Source of the DNA: CAZFLD01 sp964519835
Lineage (GTDB): Bacteria; Spirochaetota; Spirochaetia; DSM-27196; CAZFLD01
Assembly: GCA_964519835.1 (NCBI GenBank)
Contig: CAZFLD010000009.1
Location: 21,285 to 85,284, forward strand
Direction of reading: 5' to 3'
Length of the DNA stretch: 64,000 nt
The position numbers and the translations under genes are program-made. A model generated the notes under the pieces. That model saw nothing but the letters and a program-made list of their open reading frames with translations. It ran no database searches and was not told the origin of the DNA. How positions within the stretch are numbered: the first letter of the stretch is position 1; the number at the start of each line of letters is the position of its first letter. Positions 7,755 through 16,776 of this stretch are shown one piece after another.

Positions 7755-10700
7755 GTGTACGACCCAGTAGATCCCAAAGCAGATCTTCCCGGCCTCGAAT
7801 TAGAGGTCCTGAACTTTTGGAACCGCAATGGGATTTTCGAGAAGTCGATCGAAAACCGCGACGGGTCTCCCGAGTTTGTTTTCTACGACGGGCCTCCGTT
7901 CGCCACGGGGCTGCCTCACTTTGGACATTTTGTCCCGGGAACCATCAAAGATATCGTACCCCGCTACAAGACGATGAAGGGGTTCAAAGTCGATCGTCGC
8001 TTCGGTTGGGACTGTCACGGCCTGCCGGTGGAGTACGAGATCATGAAGTCCCTCGGCATCTCAGGCAAGACGGGCATCGAGGATTACGGCGTCGCTGAGT
8101 TCAACGAGGCGTGCCGTTCGGTGGTGTTGCGCTACACCAACGAGTGGCGGCAGATCGTGTCGCGCATGGGCAGATGGGTTGACTTCGACAACGACTACAA
8201 GACCATGGATCCGGACTACATGGAGAGCATCTGGTGGGTCTTCAAGAAGTTGTGGGAGAACGATCTCATCTACGAGGGTTACTATATTCTGCCGTACAGC
8301 CCGGCTTTGGCGACTCCGCTCTCCAATTTCGAGGTCAATCAGGGTGGCTACAAAGAAATCACCGATCCGGCCATCACCGTGCGCTTCCGGCTCCGCGGCA
8401 GTCCCAATGCCTACATTTTAGCGTGGACGACAACGCCGTGGACCTTGCCCTCAAACCTCGGCCTGGCCCTCGGACCGGACATCACGTATGTGCGAATCAA
8501 GGAGGGCGACGACATCTTCATCCTCGCTGAATCGCGGCTCGAGGCGTACTACAAGGATTCATCCGAGTACACGATCTTGGAGCGAAAGCACGGCGCCGAG
8601 TTGGCCGGTATGGAGTACGAGCCCCTTTTCCCGTACTTCGCGGACCTGTCCGATCAAGGCGCCTTCCGCACGCATGCGGCCGACTACGTTACAACGGAGG
8701 ACGGTACCGGTATTGTCCACATTGCACCGGGCTTTGGCGAAGACGACTATCAGGTTCTCAAGGACTCGGGCCTCCCGATCGTTTGCCCGATCGACGCTGA
8801 GTGTAAGTTCACCTCTGAAGTCACCGATTACGAGGGCCTGTTTGTCAAAGACGCCGACAAATCGATTATTTCAAGGCTGAAAGAGACCGGCGCACTGGTC
8901 AAGCGCGAGAACTATCTGCACCCGTATCCCCACGACTATCGCACAGGCGTGCCCCTGATCTACCGGGCGGTTTCGTCCTGGTTTGTGCGCCTCGATCCCA
9001 TCAAAGAACGCCTGCTCAAACACAATGCCGGCGTAGACTGGGTCCCCGCGCACCTTCGGGAGGGCCGGTTTGGCAAGTGGCTCGAGGGGGCCAAGGACTG
9101 GGCCATCTCGCGCAACCGGTATTGGGGTAATCCGATCCCCATCTGGCAGAGTGACGGCGGCTCGTACGTCGAAGTGATCGGTTCACGCGAGGAGCTCTTT
9201 GAAAAGAGCGGGGTACGGGTCGACGACCTGCATAAGCACTTCGTGGACGAGATCACGTGGCCGGCGCCGGACGGGTCGGGAACCATGCGGCGTATTCCGC
9301 AGATACTCGACTGCTGGTTCGAGTCGGGCTCCATGCCCTACGCCCAGAATCACTACCCGTTCGAGAACAAAGAGTGGTTCGAGTCGCACTATCCCGCGGA
9401 CTTTATCGCCGAGGGGCTTGATCAGACGCGGGGCTGGTTCTACACGCTTACGGTACTTGCGGGAGCGCTTTTCGACTGCTCCGCCTTTGAGCACGTTGTT
9501 GTCAACGGACTTGTGCTTGCCGAAGACGGCAAAAAGATGAGCAAGTCGGAGCGGAACTTCACGGATCCCAAGGGAGTAATCGACAGGTTTGGTGCCGATG
9601 CCCTGCGGCTTTTCTTGATGAACTCGGCCGTAGTTCGTGGCGAGGACTTGAAGTACTCCGACGAAGGTGTCAGAGAGATTCTCAAGACCATTATCATTCC
9701 ACTTTGGAATGCCTATAGCTTTTACGTGACCTACGCCAACATCGACGAGGTGTCTCCGGACTTGGAACCGGAGGACCCGTCCAACCCGCTCGACCGTTGG
9801 GTCCTGAGCGAGGCGGAACGATTGGTCGAAGAAGTAACCGCCGGGCTCGACGGGTACGAGATGCAGCGCGCCATCGAGCCGATCGTCGGGTTTATTGACC
9901 TTCTGAACAACTGGTATATACGCCGGTCGCGCAGACGATTCTGGAAGAGCGAGAGCGACGCCGATAAGGGCGACGCCTACGCGACGCTCTACAACGTGTT
10001 GGTCAAGCTGGTAACGGTGGCGGCGCCGATTATTCCGTTTATTACCGAGTCCATCTATCGCAATCTTCGCCGGGAGAATGCGCCGGAATCCGTGCACCTC
10101 CGTGATTATCCGGTGGCCGACCGCAGCAAACGCGACACCGACCTCGAGCAAAAGATGAGTGTTACGCGCGAGGCCGTGCGACTTGGTCGTGCGATTCGAA
10201 GCATGCACACCCTCAAGACCCGACAGCCCCTGAAAGCGATCCATCTTGTGACCCGGAACGACACCGAACGGCGAATTCTCCTCGAGATGGAGGACATCAT
10301 CCGCGAGGAGCTCAACGTCAAGGACGTGGTATTTCGGGAGAACGAGGAGGACCTGGTCGAGTTTTTCGCAAAGGCAAACTACAGGCTCCTTGGACGGGAG
10401 CTTGGCAAGGATATGAAGGCGGCCGCCGCGCGAATCGAGGAGCTGACCGCCGACGAGATTCAAACCCTCCTCGACGGCAATACGTTGAGCATAGAGGTGG
10501 CCGGGCGGAGCCTGGACCTAAACAAAGAGAGTATTATCGTTCAGCGGACAGAAAAGGAGAATCTCCGGGTGCTAAACGAAGGCTCCCTGACCGTGGCGCT
10601 CGACCCGGAGATCACCGAGGACCTCTATCAAGAGGGGCTGGTCCGTGACCTTATTCGCGTCGTGCAAAACAAACGGAAGGACCTCGGGTTTGAGGTCTCC

Positions 10701-10892
10701 GATCGAATTGTAATCTACCTGCAGTCATCCGACGAAGTGGTGGCCGCAGTGCAGCGTTTTGACGACTACCTTATGAACGAGACGCTGGCGACGGAGATCG
10801 TGTGGGGGCTGTCCGGCAAGCCCGATGAGACGGAGCTTGCCAACCACAAAGTGCTCTTTGAGCTGCGCCGTGTCGAGGCTGAGGCAGGATGA
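7755..10892 (+). CDS. ileS: Isoleucyl-tRNA synthetase, eukaryote-like (IleRS2) type
   Basis: The protein is 1045 aa. The HIGH-equivalent GLPHFGH is near residue 52 and is preceded by FYDGPPFATG. A connective/editing domain follows (TTPWTLPSNLGLALG), then the second signature KKMSKS near residues 593-598, and an anticodon-binding and C-terminal extension rich in basic and acidic residues. Motifs such as WDCHGLPVEYEIMK and the long C-terminus match the eukaryote-like IleRS form, known for low mupirocin sensitivity, rather than the E. coli form. The start is GTG 7755, four bases after GGAGGA. It has its own promoter and a short leader. The last four bases overlap the next gene (ATGA). Confidence 0.97.
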   Translation: MYDPVDPKADLPGLELEVLNFWNRNGIFEKSIENRDGSPEFVFYDGPPFATGLPHFGHFVPGTIKDIVPRYKTMKGFKVDRRFGWDCHGLPVEYEIMKSLGISGKTGIEDYGVAEFNEACRSVVLRYTNEWRQIVSRMGRWVDFDNDYKTMDPDYMESIWWVFKKLWENDLIYEGYYILPYSPALATPLSNFEVNQGGYKEITDPAITVRFRLRGSPNAYILAWTTTPWTLPSNLGLALGPDITYVRIKEGDDIFILAESRLEAYYKDSSEYTILERKHGAELAGMEYEPLFPYFADLSDQGAFRTHAADYVTTEDGTGIVHIAPGFGEDDYQVLKDSGLPIVCPIDAECKFTSEVTDYEGLFVKDADKSIISRLKETGALVKRENYLHPYPHDYRTGVPLIYRAVSSWFVRLDPIKERLLKHNAGVDWVPAHLREGRFGKWLEGAKDWAISRNRYWGNPIPIWQSDGGSYVEVIGSREELFEKSGVRVDDLHKHFVDEITWPAPDGSGTMRRIPQILDCWFESGSMPYAQNHYPFENKEWFESHYPADFIAEGLDQTRGWFYTLTVLAGALFDCSAFEHVVVNGLVLAEDGKKMSKSERNFTDPKGVIDRFGADALRLFLMNSAVVRGEDLKYSDEGVREILKTIIIPLWNAYSFYVTYANIDEVSPDLEPEDPSNPLDRWVLSEAERLVEEVTAGLDGYEMQRAIEPIVGFIDLLNNWYIRRSRRRFWKSESDADKGDAYATLYNVLVKLVTVAAPIIPFITESIYRNLRRENAPESVHLRDYPVADRSKRDTDLEQKMSVTREAVRLGRAIRSMHTLKTRQPLKAIHLVTRNDTERRILLEMEDIIREELNVKDVVFRENEEDLVEFFAKANYRLLGRELGKDMKAAAARIEELTADEIQTLLDGNTLSIEVAGRSLDLNKESIIVQRTEKENLRVLNEGSLTVALDPEITEDLYQEGLVRDLIRVVQNKRKDLGFEVSDRIVIYLQSSDEVVAAVQRFDDYLMNETLATEIVWGLSGKPDETELANHKVLFELRRVEAEAG

Positions 10893-11920
10893 CACACAAA
10901 TACCGTGGCCCCGCCGGTTTCGGCCGCGGTGTCCGGCGCGTAGAGCACGCAGCGACACTTGTTCTCGTCGCCTTTGCCGTCTTTTCCTGCGCAACCGCTC
11001 CGGCTGCGGATCCGGCTGCGTCGCGGGCGTTCGAGTTTTTGCCCCAAGGCGCAGGCTTCTACTTTGCGGTCGAGGGCCAGGTCGTTCGCGAGCTACTCTC
11101 GGGCGAGTCACCACTTGCAGCCGGGCTCGACGTCCTGGAGCTGGGGAGCATAAGAGCCCGCGGCGACGTTGCCCTTCCGAGCTCGGGAGAGCTGGAGCAG
11201 CTGACGAATCGCCTGCATCGCGTGTACGGTGCGCTTGATCCGAAGACGGAGCGTGTCTTTTTGGCCGTTGAAGGTGACTTTCCCCCCTCGCTTGTCGATC
11301 TTGGATTATCCACCACGCAAGAGTTTAGACGGCGAACACTTTTTGTAGACGGCGTTCGCCATGACTACTTTTTCTCCCAAGAGCTTTCCCTGGAACTGTA
11401 TCTGCCGGCAGGCGGCGTACTGCTTTTGTCTACCGGGGAGATCGAACATCTTATGGCAAACGCTCGACGGCCACGGGTCCCGGGGGCGCTTGTGGGTCTC
11501 GAAGACGATTTTACCAATCTCCCCGTTGCGTTTTTGATCAACGCCCCCGCCGAGGCCGACGTAGCAGAGCTCCTTGGGCTTCCGGTTCGCCTCCCGATAC
11601 AAGACGTGTTTGTCGGCACCAATGCTCGGCTTGATGCGGAGGTGATGTTGTTCGGGCGGATTCGCTTCGCCGACGAGCAGACCGCCGCGGCATTCTCGCG
11701 TGTCATACGGTTTGCACTCCTCGCGATATTCGCCGACTCGGATATCCCGCGGGCCGAGTTGATTGCGGGCTTTAGTGCCGCGGCCGAGGGGGATGTCGTG
11801 AGCTTTTCCGGCCTGCCTGTGCCGTGGCGCTTTATCGAAGCGCTGAGCTCCGCGTCGGAGCCCGCCCCCGGGGATCAGCCGACTCCTTCCGACGAACAAG
11901 ACGCCGGGAGCCAAAGGTGA
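10889..11920 (+). CDS. Lipoprotein of unknown function
   Basis: The 343-aa protein starts in an ATGA overlap with ileS. After a long N-region, a hydrophobic core ends in the lipobox VFSC (Cys34 with the start used here), so a lipid-anchored envelope protein is predicted. The body is alpha/beta with the repeated theme of a hydrophobic strand followed by acidic turns and the phrase FLPQGAGFYFAVEG. The last 20 residues are Pro/Glu-rich and probably disordered. I recognise no family. It is translationally coupled to ileS before it and to hisH after it. Confidence 0.75.
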   Translation: MTHKYRGPAGFGRGVRRVEHAATLVLVAFAVFSCATAPAADPAASRAFEFLPQGAGFYFAVEGQVVRELLSGESPLAAGLDVLELGSIRARGDVALPSSGELEQLTNRLHRVYGALDPKTERVFLAVEGDFPPSLVDLGLSTTQEFRRRTLFVDGVRHDYFFSQELSLELYLPAGGVLLLSTGEIEHLMANARRPRVPGALVGLEDDFTNLPVAFLINAPAEADVAELLGLPVRLPIQDVFVGTNARLDAEVMLFGRIRFADEQTAAAFSRVIRFALLAIFADSDIPRAELIAGFSAAAEGDVVSFSGLPVPWRFIEALSSASEPAPGDQPTPSDEQDAGSQR

Positions 11921-12645
11921 ACGTCGGCGTTGTTGACTACGGCGCCGGGAACTTGGCGAGTGTTGTTCGCGCGCTGTCGTTTCTTGGTGCGGGTTTCAAG
12001 ACGTGTTCAACCCCGGACGGTCTGGAAGCCGTAGACCGTCTGATCTTTCCTGGGGTGGGTGAAGCCCGTGCCTCGATGGATCGGCTGCGTGAACAAGGCC
12101 TTGACGAGGCGATTTGTATGTTTGTCAAATCCGGCAGGCCTCTTTTGGGAATCTGCATCGGCGCGCAGGTAGTACTCGATGGCTCGGATGAACGGGATGC
12201 GGCCTGCCTTGGCTTGGTTCCGGGACGCGCCAAGCGATTTCCCTCCGTCGACGGCACAGGCGCGCCGCTCAAGGTGCCGCACATGGGCTGGAACAGCGTA
12301 GACATCGTCCACGATGATCCGATCTTTGCCGGAATCCAGTCCGGCTCGAGCTTCTATTTTGTGCACTCCTATTATCCTGCCCCCCACGGGGAGGCGTCGG
12401 TCTTGGCAACAAGCGACTACGGGCAGCCGTTTGCCGCTGCCTATCGGCTCGAAAACCTGGTGGCCGTGCAATTTCATCCGGAGAAGTCGGGGCCGGTCGG
12501 CCTCAGGCTCCTGTCCAACTTCCTCGGATCCGATGTGCCGGCTGAGCACGGGGACCGTGGAGTGGTGGAACGAGCACGCGACGCCGGCTCCGCCGCAAAA
12601 CGGGGTGGCGGCGCCGCGTGGTGCGGCAGTCGAGGAGACCGGTAG
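11917..12645 (+). CDS. hisH: Imidazole glycerol phosphate synthase, glutaminase subunit HisH
   Basis: The subunit hydrolyses glutamine and passes ammonia to HisF in the fifth step of histidine synthesis. I place the start at GTG 11917, which overlaps the stop of the preceding gene (GTGA) and gives the canonical N-terminus VNVGVVDYGAGNLASV. The class-I amidotransferase triad is visible: nucleophile Cys in LGICIGAQ, and the His-Glu pair in VQFHPEKSG. The C-terminus carries a 35-residue Arg/Gly-rich tail beyond the usual HisH length of about 205 residues. hisF follows with a one-base overlap. No other his genes are in the window. Confidence 0.92.
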   Translation: MNVGVVDYGAGNLASVVRALSFLGAGFKTCSTPDGLEAVDRLIFPGVGEARASMDRLREQGLDEAICMFVKSGRPLLGICIGAQVVLDGSDERDAACLGLVPGRAKRFPSVDGTGAPLKVPHMGWNSVDIVHDDPIFAGIQSGSSFYFVHSYYPAPHGEASVLATSDYGQPFAAAYRLENLVAVQFHPEKSGPVGLRLLSNFLGSDVPAEHGDRGVVERARDAGSAAKRGGGAAWCGSRGDR

Positions 12646-13412
12646 TGCTGCAGAAACGCCTTGTCGTGTGCCTCGACGTGCGTGATGGGAAGACCACAAA
12701 GGGTGTCCGCTTTCAGGGCAACGTCGACATTGGTGATCCCGTTGACATGGCGCAGTCCTATTACGAGGCCGGTGTCGATGAGCTTGTTTTCTACGACATT
12801 ACCGCCTCCGCCGAGCGGAGAAAGATTATCCGCGATGTTGTCGAGCGTGTTGCTGAACGGATCTTTATTCCGTTTGCAGTGGGTGGCGGCATCGGTTCGG
12901 TGGACGATATGCGGAGCGTGTTGCTTGCCGGAGCCGAGAAGATAAGTGTAAACAGCATGGCCGTCAGAAATCCTCGTATTATTTCCGAGGGCGCGAACCG
13001 TTTTGGCAGCCAGGCGGTTGTGTTGGGCATGGACGCCATGGCCGACGCGACAATGCCCTCGGGATATCGGGTTGTTGTCGACGGGGGACGGACCAAGACC
13101 GAGAAAGACGCGCTCCAATGGGCACGGGAGGCGGAGGGGTTGGGCGCCGGAGAGATTGTGTTGAACTCGATCGACGCCGACGGAACCTGCGAAGGGTATG
13201 AGCTCGACGTCACCCGGCTGATCTCGACGTCGGTCGGGATTCCGGTGGTGGCGTCGGGAGGAGCCGGGACGCCGCAGCATGTTGTGGACGTATGCACGGA
13301 CGGAGCCGCCGATGCGGCGCTGGTTGCGTCCATGGTCCACTTCGGCACCTACACAATCAAAGACATCAAACAAGCAATGGCGGACGCCGGCCTACCGGTA
13401 CGACGGGATTAA
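12645..13412 (+). CDS. hisF: Imidazole glycerol phosphate synthase, cyclase subunit HisF
   Basis: It is a TIM-barrel cyclase that, with HisH-derived ammonia, forms imidazole glycerol phosphate and AICAR. The GTG at 12645 overlaps the hisH stop (TAGTG) and is preceded by GAGGAG, giving 255 aa, the normal HisF length. The catalytic Asp of CLDVRDGK and the second Asp of VLGMDAM are present. The phosphate-binding segments FAVGGGI and VVASGGAG match the two half-barrels. The loop usually written HGG or YSG here reads DGGRTKT, a mild variant. It is the last gene of the ileS operon. Confidence 0.95.
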   Translation: MLQKRLVVCLDVRDGKTTKGVRFQGNVDIGDPVDMAQSYYEAGVDELVFYDITASAERRKIIRDVVERVAERIFIPFAVGGGIGSVDDMRSVLLAGAEKISVNSMAVRNPRIISEGANRFGSQAVVLGMDAMADATMPSGYRVVVDGGRTKTEKDALQWAREAEGLGAGEIVLNSIDADGTCEGYELDVTRLISTSVGIPVVASGGAGTPQHVVDVCTDGAADAALVASMVHFGTYTIKDIKQAMADAGLPVRRD

Positions 13413-13424
13413 CACACAGGTCTC

Positions 13425-13453
13425 TTGCCGTGTATACGGTAATTGGCTATATT
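13425..13453 (+). promoter_or_regulatory. Promoter of the FmdB-type zinc-ribbon gene
   Basis: TTGCCG (13425-13430), a 17-bp spacer, TATATT (13448-13453). It starts 13 bases after the hisF stop, so the next gene has its own promoter. Confidence 0.6.
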
Positions 13454-13490
13454 CACGGCGGAATACCGCAAGGGGAAGAGGATCTCAACT

Positions 13491-13820
13491 ATGCCCACCT
13501 ATGACTATGAGTGCGCCGGCTGCGGCCACAGCTTCGAAGCCTTTCAGTCCATGTCTGATGACCCGCTCCGCGTGTGTCCGAGTTGTAAGAAGCGTCGCCT
13601 CAAAAGGCTCATCGGCGGCGGAATGGGTGTCATCTTCAAGGGAAGTGGCTTCTACGTAACGGACAACCGTTCATCGGGCGGTGGCAGCGCGAAAAAGTCC
13701 GACGCCGACTCCGCGGGCAAGGGCGAATCCAAATCCGACTCGAAATCTGAAGCCAAGTCGGATAAAAGCTCGGATTCGAGCAGCAGCTCCGCAAAAGGCG
13801 CGGAAAAGGCGGCGTCGTAG
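13491..13820 (+). CDS. FmdB-family zinc-ribbon protein
   Basis: The 109-aa protein opens MPTYDYECAGCGHSFEAFQS and continues CPSCKKRRLKRLIGGG, the two CxxC knuckles of the FmdB/putative regulatory zinc-ribbon family. The next GSGFYVTDNR is also conserved in that family. The C-terminal half is a low-complexity Ser/Lys/Asp/Ala tail, typical but long here. The start ATG is preceded by AAGGGGAAGAGG. Family members are small cytosolic proteins with no firmly known function. Confidence 0.85.
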   Translation: MPTYDYECAGCGHSFEAFQSMSDDPLRVCPSCKKRRLKRLIGGGMGVIFKGSGFYVTDNRSSGGGSAKKSDADSAGKGESKSDSKSEAKSDKSSDSSSSSAKGAEKAAS

Positions 13821-13896
13821 AGAGGTATTGCACCTACCACGGCGCCTCGAGGTCTGCACATCCACTTCAGATCCGGGGGCAGTGGTGAGCGGTGAG

Positions 13897-15063
13897 TTAT
13901 TCCGCCTCAATTGTTTCTCGCTTTTTTGTTGCAAGCATCGACTTCGATACAGCGTCGAGTCCCAATTCTCCGTAGAGCCGGGCTATCCGAGTTCTCCTTG
14001 GTCGTGTAACCGGACTCGGACCGGCAACAAGACTACAGAAATCACTTGCAGGTTCCTTGGAGATATCAAATGTGCCGATTTGCCGCGCCTGTCTGATAAT
14101 TTCCTCCTTGTCCACACCGATCAGCGGCCTCAAGACGGGCATTGATACTCCATGACCTACCGAATCAATCGACTCCACCGATTGGCTGGCAACTTGACCA
14201 AGGCTGTCGCCGGTTATCAAGCACTGGTGCCCCTCGCTGGAGGCTAGATTGTCCGCCGAAAAGAGCATTAGGCGCCGGTGCAAGATGGTATGCTCGCGCT
14301 TCGGAGCCTTGCGAGCAACCAGGTCGATCGCTTCTTGAATGTTTAGCCGAAAAAGCGTAAACGGCCCGTGGGTGTGGGCGAGCACTCGGCACACTCGACG
14401 GACTTTCTGTTCCGCCTCCGGCGCGGAGTAGAGGCCGCCGTCGAAGTACAACGCGTCGAGGCCCATGCCTCGCCCCGCCATCCGGTAAAACGCCACGGGG
14501 GAGTCGATTCCCGCCGACAGGAGCACAAGCCCACGCCCCTGGGTACCGGTGGGAAGGCCGCGGAGGCCGGACCGGTCGTCCACGTACACGTAGGTGCGCT
14601 CGCGGATCTCAACTGTAACCGTGTGTTCAGCCCCCTTGAGGTCAACGGTGAGATTCGGATTCATCTCCCTTATGTCGGCTCCGATAGTCGAAGCGAATTC
14701 CTCGGAGTTCGGGGAGAAGCGTTTGTCGATGCGCCTGACGCGAACCCGGAATGAGGTTGTTCCTGTGCGGAGGGCCGACTGCGCCGCCAACCGGAGGACC
14801 GTCCGGCGGATTTCCTGGGCTTCCTTGCCACACTCCACTACACGCGCGTAGCCGGCAAGTCCAAAAGACGAAGCCAAAGCGCGGTCCGCAAGCTCGTCAT
14901 CGTTATCCGATAGCTCGAGCAGAATTCTGTCCACGCGCTTTTCGAACCGATGGGGCGCGTCGCCGAGTTTTGTGGCTATGACGTTGGTAAGCGCTTGTTC
15001 GTAGACGCCCCTGTTTTTGCCGCGCAACGATAACTCGCCCAAGCGAAGCAGAAATCGACTCAT
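13897..15063 (-). CDS. thiI: tRNA 4-thiouridine synthase ThiI
   Basis: It transfers sulfur to U8 of tRNA after adenylation, and in many bacteria also helps thiazole synthesis. The protein is 388 aa from the ATG at 15061-15063, with an N-terminal ferredoxin-like/THUMP region (residues about 1-165) and a PP-loop ATPase beginning LLSAGIDSPVA near residue 180. SDFCSLVAG near the C-terminus supplies the conserved cysteine. There is no C-terminal rhodanese domain, so it is the short, Bacillus-like form that needs a dedicated desulfurase. That gene lies directly upstream: its stop overlaps the thiI ATG (ATGA), so the two are an operon. Confidence 0.93.
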   Translation of the reverse strand: MSRFLLRLGELSLRGKNRGVYEQALTNVIATKLGDAPHRFEKRVDRILLELSDNDDELADRALASSFGLAGYARVVECGKEAQEIRRTVLRLAAQSALRTGTTSFRVRVRRIDKRFSPNSEEFASTIGADIREMNPNLTVDLKGAEHTVTVEIRERTYVYVDDRSGLRGLPTGTQGRGLVLLSAGIDSPVAFYRMAGRGMGLDALYFDGGLYSAPEAEQKVRRVCRVLAHTHGPFTLFRLNIQEAIDLVARKAPKREHTILHRRLMLFSADNLASSEGHQCLITGDSLGQVASQSVESIDSVGHGVSMPVLRPLIGVDKEEIIRQARQIGTFDISKEPASDFCSLVAGPSPVTRPRRTRIARLYGELGLDAVSKSMLATKKRETIEAE

Positions 15064-16361
15064 AGACCGCCCGAGCGCTGCCGGCCGTAGGCGCTGCCAA
15101 GTGTCTTCACGCACGATTGCAAGGCGCCGCAGAGCGCCTCAACGGCCCGTTTACTGGACCGCGGTCCGATCGACAGGCGGATCATCGACTCCGCGACATC
15201 GCCCGGCACGCCGCGTGCCAAGAGGCGTGGCACGGCTTTGTCCCCGCCGCCACAGGCAGTCCCCGCCGACGCCATAAAGCCCCTTGTTGAAAGCGCCCGG
15301 ATCAGAACCGTGCCGGGAACCGGGGGGAACGCCACCGCGACGATATGGGGCGAGTACGCGACCCCGTATTCGGCGGCCGCGCCGCCTGTCCGTCCGGTGT
15401 CGCCGCCTGCCGTCGCGAGCCGGCCAACCCGTGAGCCGCCGGCCGTCGCGAGCATGTTTGCGTAGCGGGTCGGCTCGACGCCCCGCTGTGGCGGCACAAA
15501 CCAAACGCCTTCGCACTCAGCGAGCCGGTCGAAGAGCATCCGTCCCAGGTGCTCCACGTGGTGCACGATCTCTTGACGCGTGACGTGTTCGACTGCCGCG
15601 GCGGCGATTAGGGCTCCGTAGAGATTCGGCGTGCCCGGCCGCCGTCCGCCTTCCTGCGGTCCGCCTCGCCAGGGCAGATTCACCGTGCGATTGCAAACGA
15701 GGATGCCGGACCCACCCGGTGCCCCAAACTTGTGAGTGCCGAAGGCGATCGTGTCTGCGCCCGCGTGGACCGCCTCCCTGAGGCGGTAGGACGACTGTGC
15801 GGCATCCACGTGGATGTGGACGTGACGCTTATGCTGAGCACTGCGGACGGCGTCGATCAACGGACCGAGCGGTGCGATCTCGCCGGTCTCGCTTGCTACG
15901 TGAGTAATCGCCACGAGTCGTGTCTTGGACTCAATAACTTCGGCGGTCCGCTCGGCGGTGTGACGGTTCCACGGCTTGAGCACGCGGCCCCTGTAGCCCT
16001 GTGATTCGAGACGGGCCAGCGGTCCGATCAACGCCTCGTGAGCGTAGGCGTCCACGACAAACGCTCCTGCCCCCGGGCGCGATCCAAAAGGCAGGACCAC
16101 CAGATTGTTGCCTTCGGTGGTACCGGAGGTAAACACCACCGAGGAAGGATCGATGTCCAGGGCAGCTGCGACTCGCGCGCGGGCATCCTCGAGCAGCCGT
16201 TTTGCTTCGAGCCCAAAGGCATGTGCGGAGGAAGGATTGGCCCACCGTTCCTCGACCGTCTCGACGATACGCGCCGGTAGCCCGGGAAGGGGCATGGCGG
16301 TTGCTGCCCAATCGAAGTATCGCTCATCCCTTGTTAGATCAATCGTCTTGTGAGTCGCCAT
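15060..16361 (-). CDS. Cysteine desulfurase, NifS/IscS-like
   Basis: It is a PLP enzyme (433 aa) releasing sulfur from cysteine as an enzyme-bound persulfide. Visible landmarks are YFDWAATAMPLP at the N-terminus, NPSSAH, TSGTTEGNN (phosphate-binding), HVDAAQSS, the PLP lysine in GTHKFGAPGG near residue 207, and the catalytic Cys of SAGTACGGG near residue 367. The start is placed at the ATG at 16359-16361, because upstream in-frame sequence encodes nothing conserved. The 4-bp overlap with thiI suggests it is the sulfur donor for 4-thiouridine, as with NifZ in Bacillus. It contains two tandem-like insertions, RVGRLATAGG and GRTGGAAAEYG, near residue 330. The ArsR-type gene diverges 48 bases upstream. 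Confidence 0.9.
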   Translation of the reverse strand: MATHKTIDLTRDERYFDWAATAMPLPGLPARIVETVEERWANPSSAHAFGLEAKRLLEDARARVAAALDIDPSSVVFTSGTTEGNNLVVLPFGSRPGAGAFVVDAYAHEALIGPLARLESQGYRGRVLKPWNRHTAERTAEVIESKTRLVAITHVASETGEIAPLGPLIDAVRSAQHKRHVHIHVDAAQSSYRLREAVHAGADTIAFGTHKFGAPGGSGILVCNRTVNLPWRGGPQEGGRRPGTPNLYGALIAAAAVEHVTRQEIVHHVEHLGRMLFDRLAECEGVWFVPPQRGVEPTRYANMLATAGGSRVGRLATAGGDTGRTGGAAAEYGVAYSPHIVAVAFPPVPGTVLIRALSTRGFMASAGTACGGGDKAVPRLLARGVPGDVAESMIRLSIGPRSSKRAVEALCGALQSCVKTLGSAYGRQRSGGL

Positions 16362-16409
16362 GGTGTCGTTGTTGAAGCTTTCTACCGGCGTGTGTATCTT
16401 TTTATAACG

Positions 16410-16730
16410 ATGTTGTCCAACGAATTCGATTGCTCGCCGGAAGAGCTGGCAGAAACTGCGCGCAAACTCAAAGTGTGTGGCCACCCGGTTCGACTGCGGC
16501 TATTGTGCTTGATCGCAAAAAACGAAGAGCCGTGTGTATCGGAGCTTTGGGTGTGCTTGAACCAGCCGCAGCCCGTGATTAGCCAGCATCTTGCGGTTCT
16601 CAAGGACCGCGGTATTGTCAAGAGCGAGGTTCAGGGCAATCGACGTGTCTACTCTATCATCGATCCTTTTGTTAGATCGATGGTCTCGTCATTCGCCGGC
16701 CTGCACGGAAAAACAGTCGCCCAAACCTAA
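16410..16730 (+). CDS. ArsR/SmtB-family transcriptional regulator
   Basis: The 106-aa winged-helix protein starts MLSNEFDCSPEEL. The core LKVCGHPVRLRLLCLIAK is the ArsR helix 1-2 region, EPCVSELWVCL is the alpha-3 region where ArsR/SmtB sensors often bind metal or thiols (ELCVCDL), and QPVISQHLAVLKDRGIV is the recognition helix. Several cysteines could sense metal or redox state. It is divergent from the desulfurase-thiI operon, with a TATAAC box just before its start, so it may regulate that operon. No other promoter evidence is visible. Confidence 0.85.
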   Translation: MLSNEFDCSPEELAETARKLKVCGHPVRLRLLCLIAKNEEPCVSELWVCLNQPQPVISQHLAVLKDRGIVKSEVQGNRRVYSIIDPFVRSMVSSFAGLHGKTVAQT

Positions 16731-16776
16731 TGCCGCGCCGGCCACGCATACAACGTTAACGGCTTCCGGCGGCCGT

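Noticed and set aside
9183..10463. Long open frame (426 codons) on the minus strand inside ileS
   Set aside because: It is antisense to a strongly supported IleRS gene, has no recognisable domain and mirrors the GC-rich codon pattern of the true gene. The same holds for long antisense frames at 28217-29467, 22413-23504, 46472-47410 and 47266-48429.
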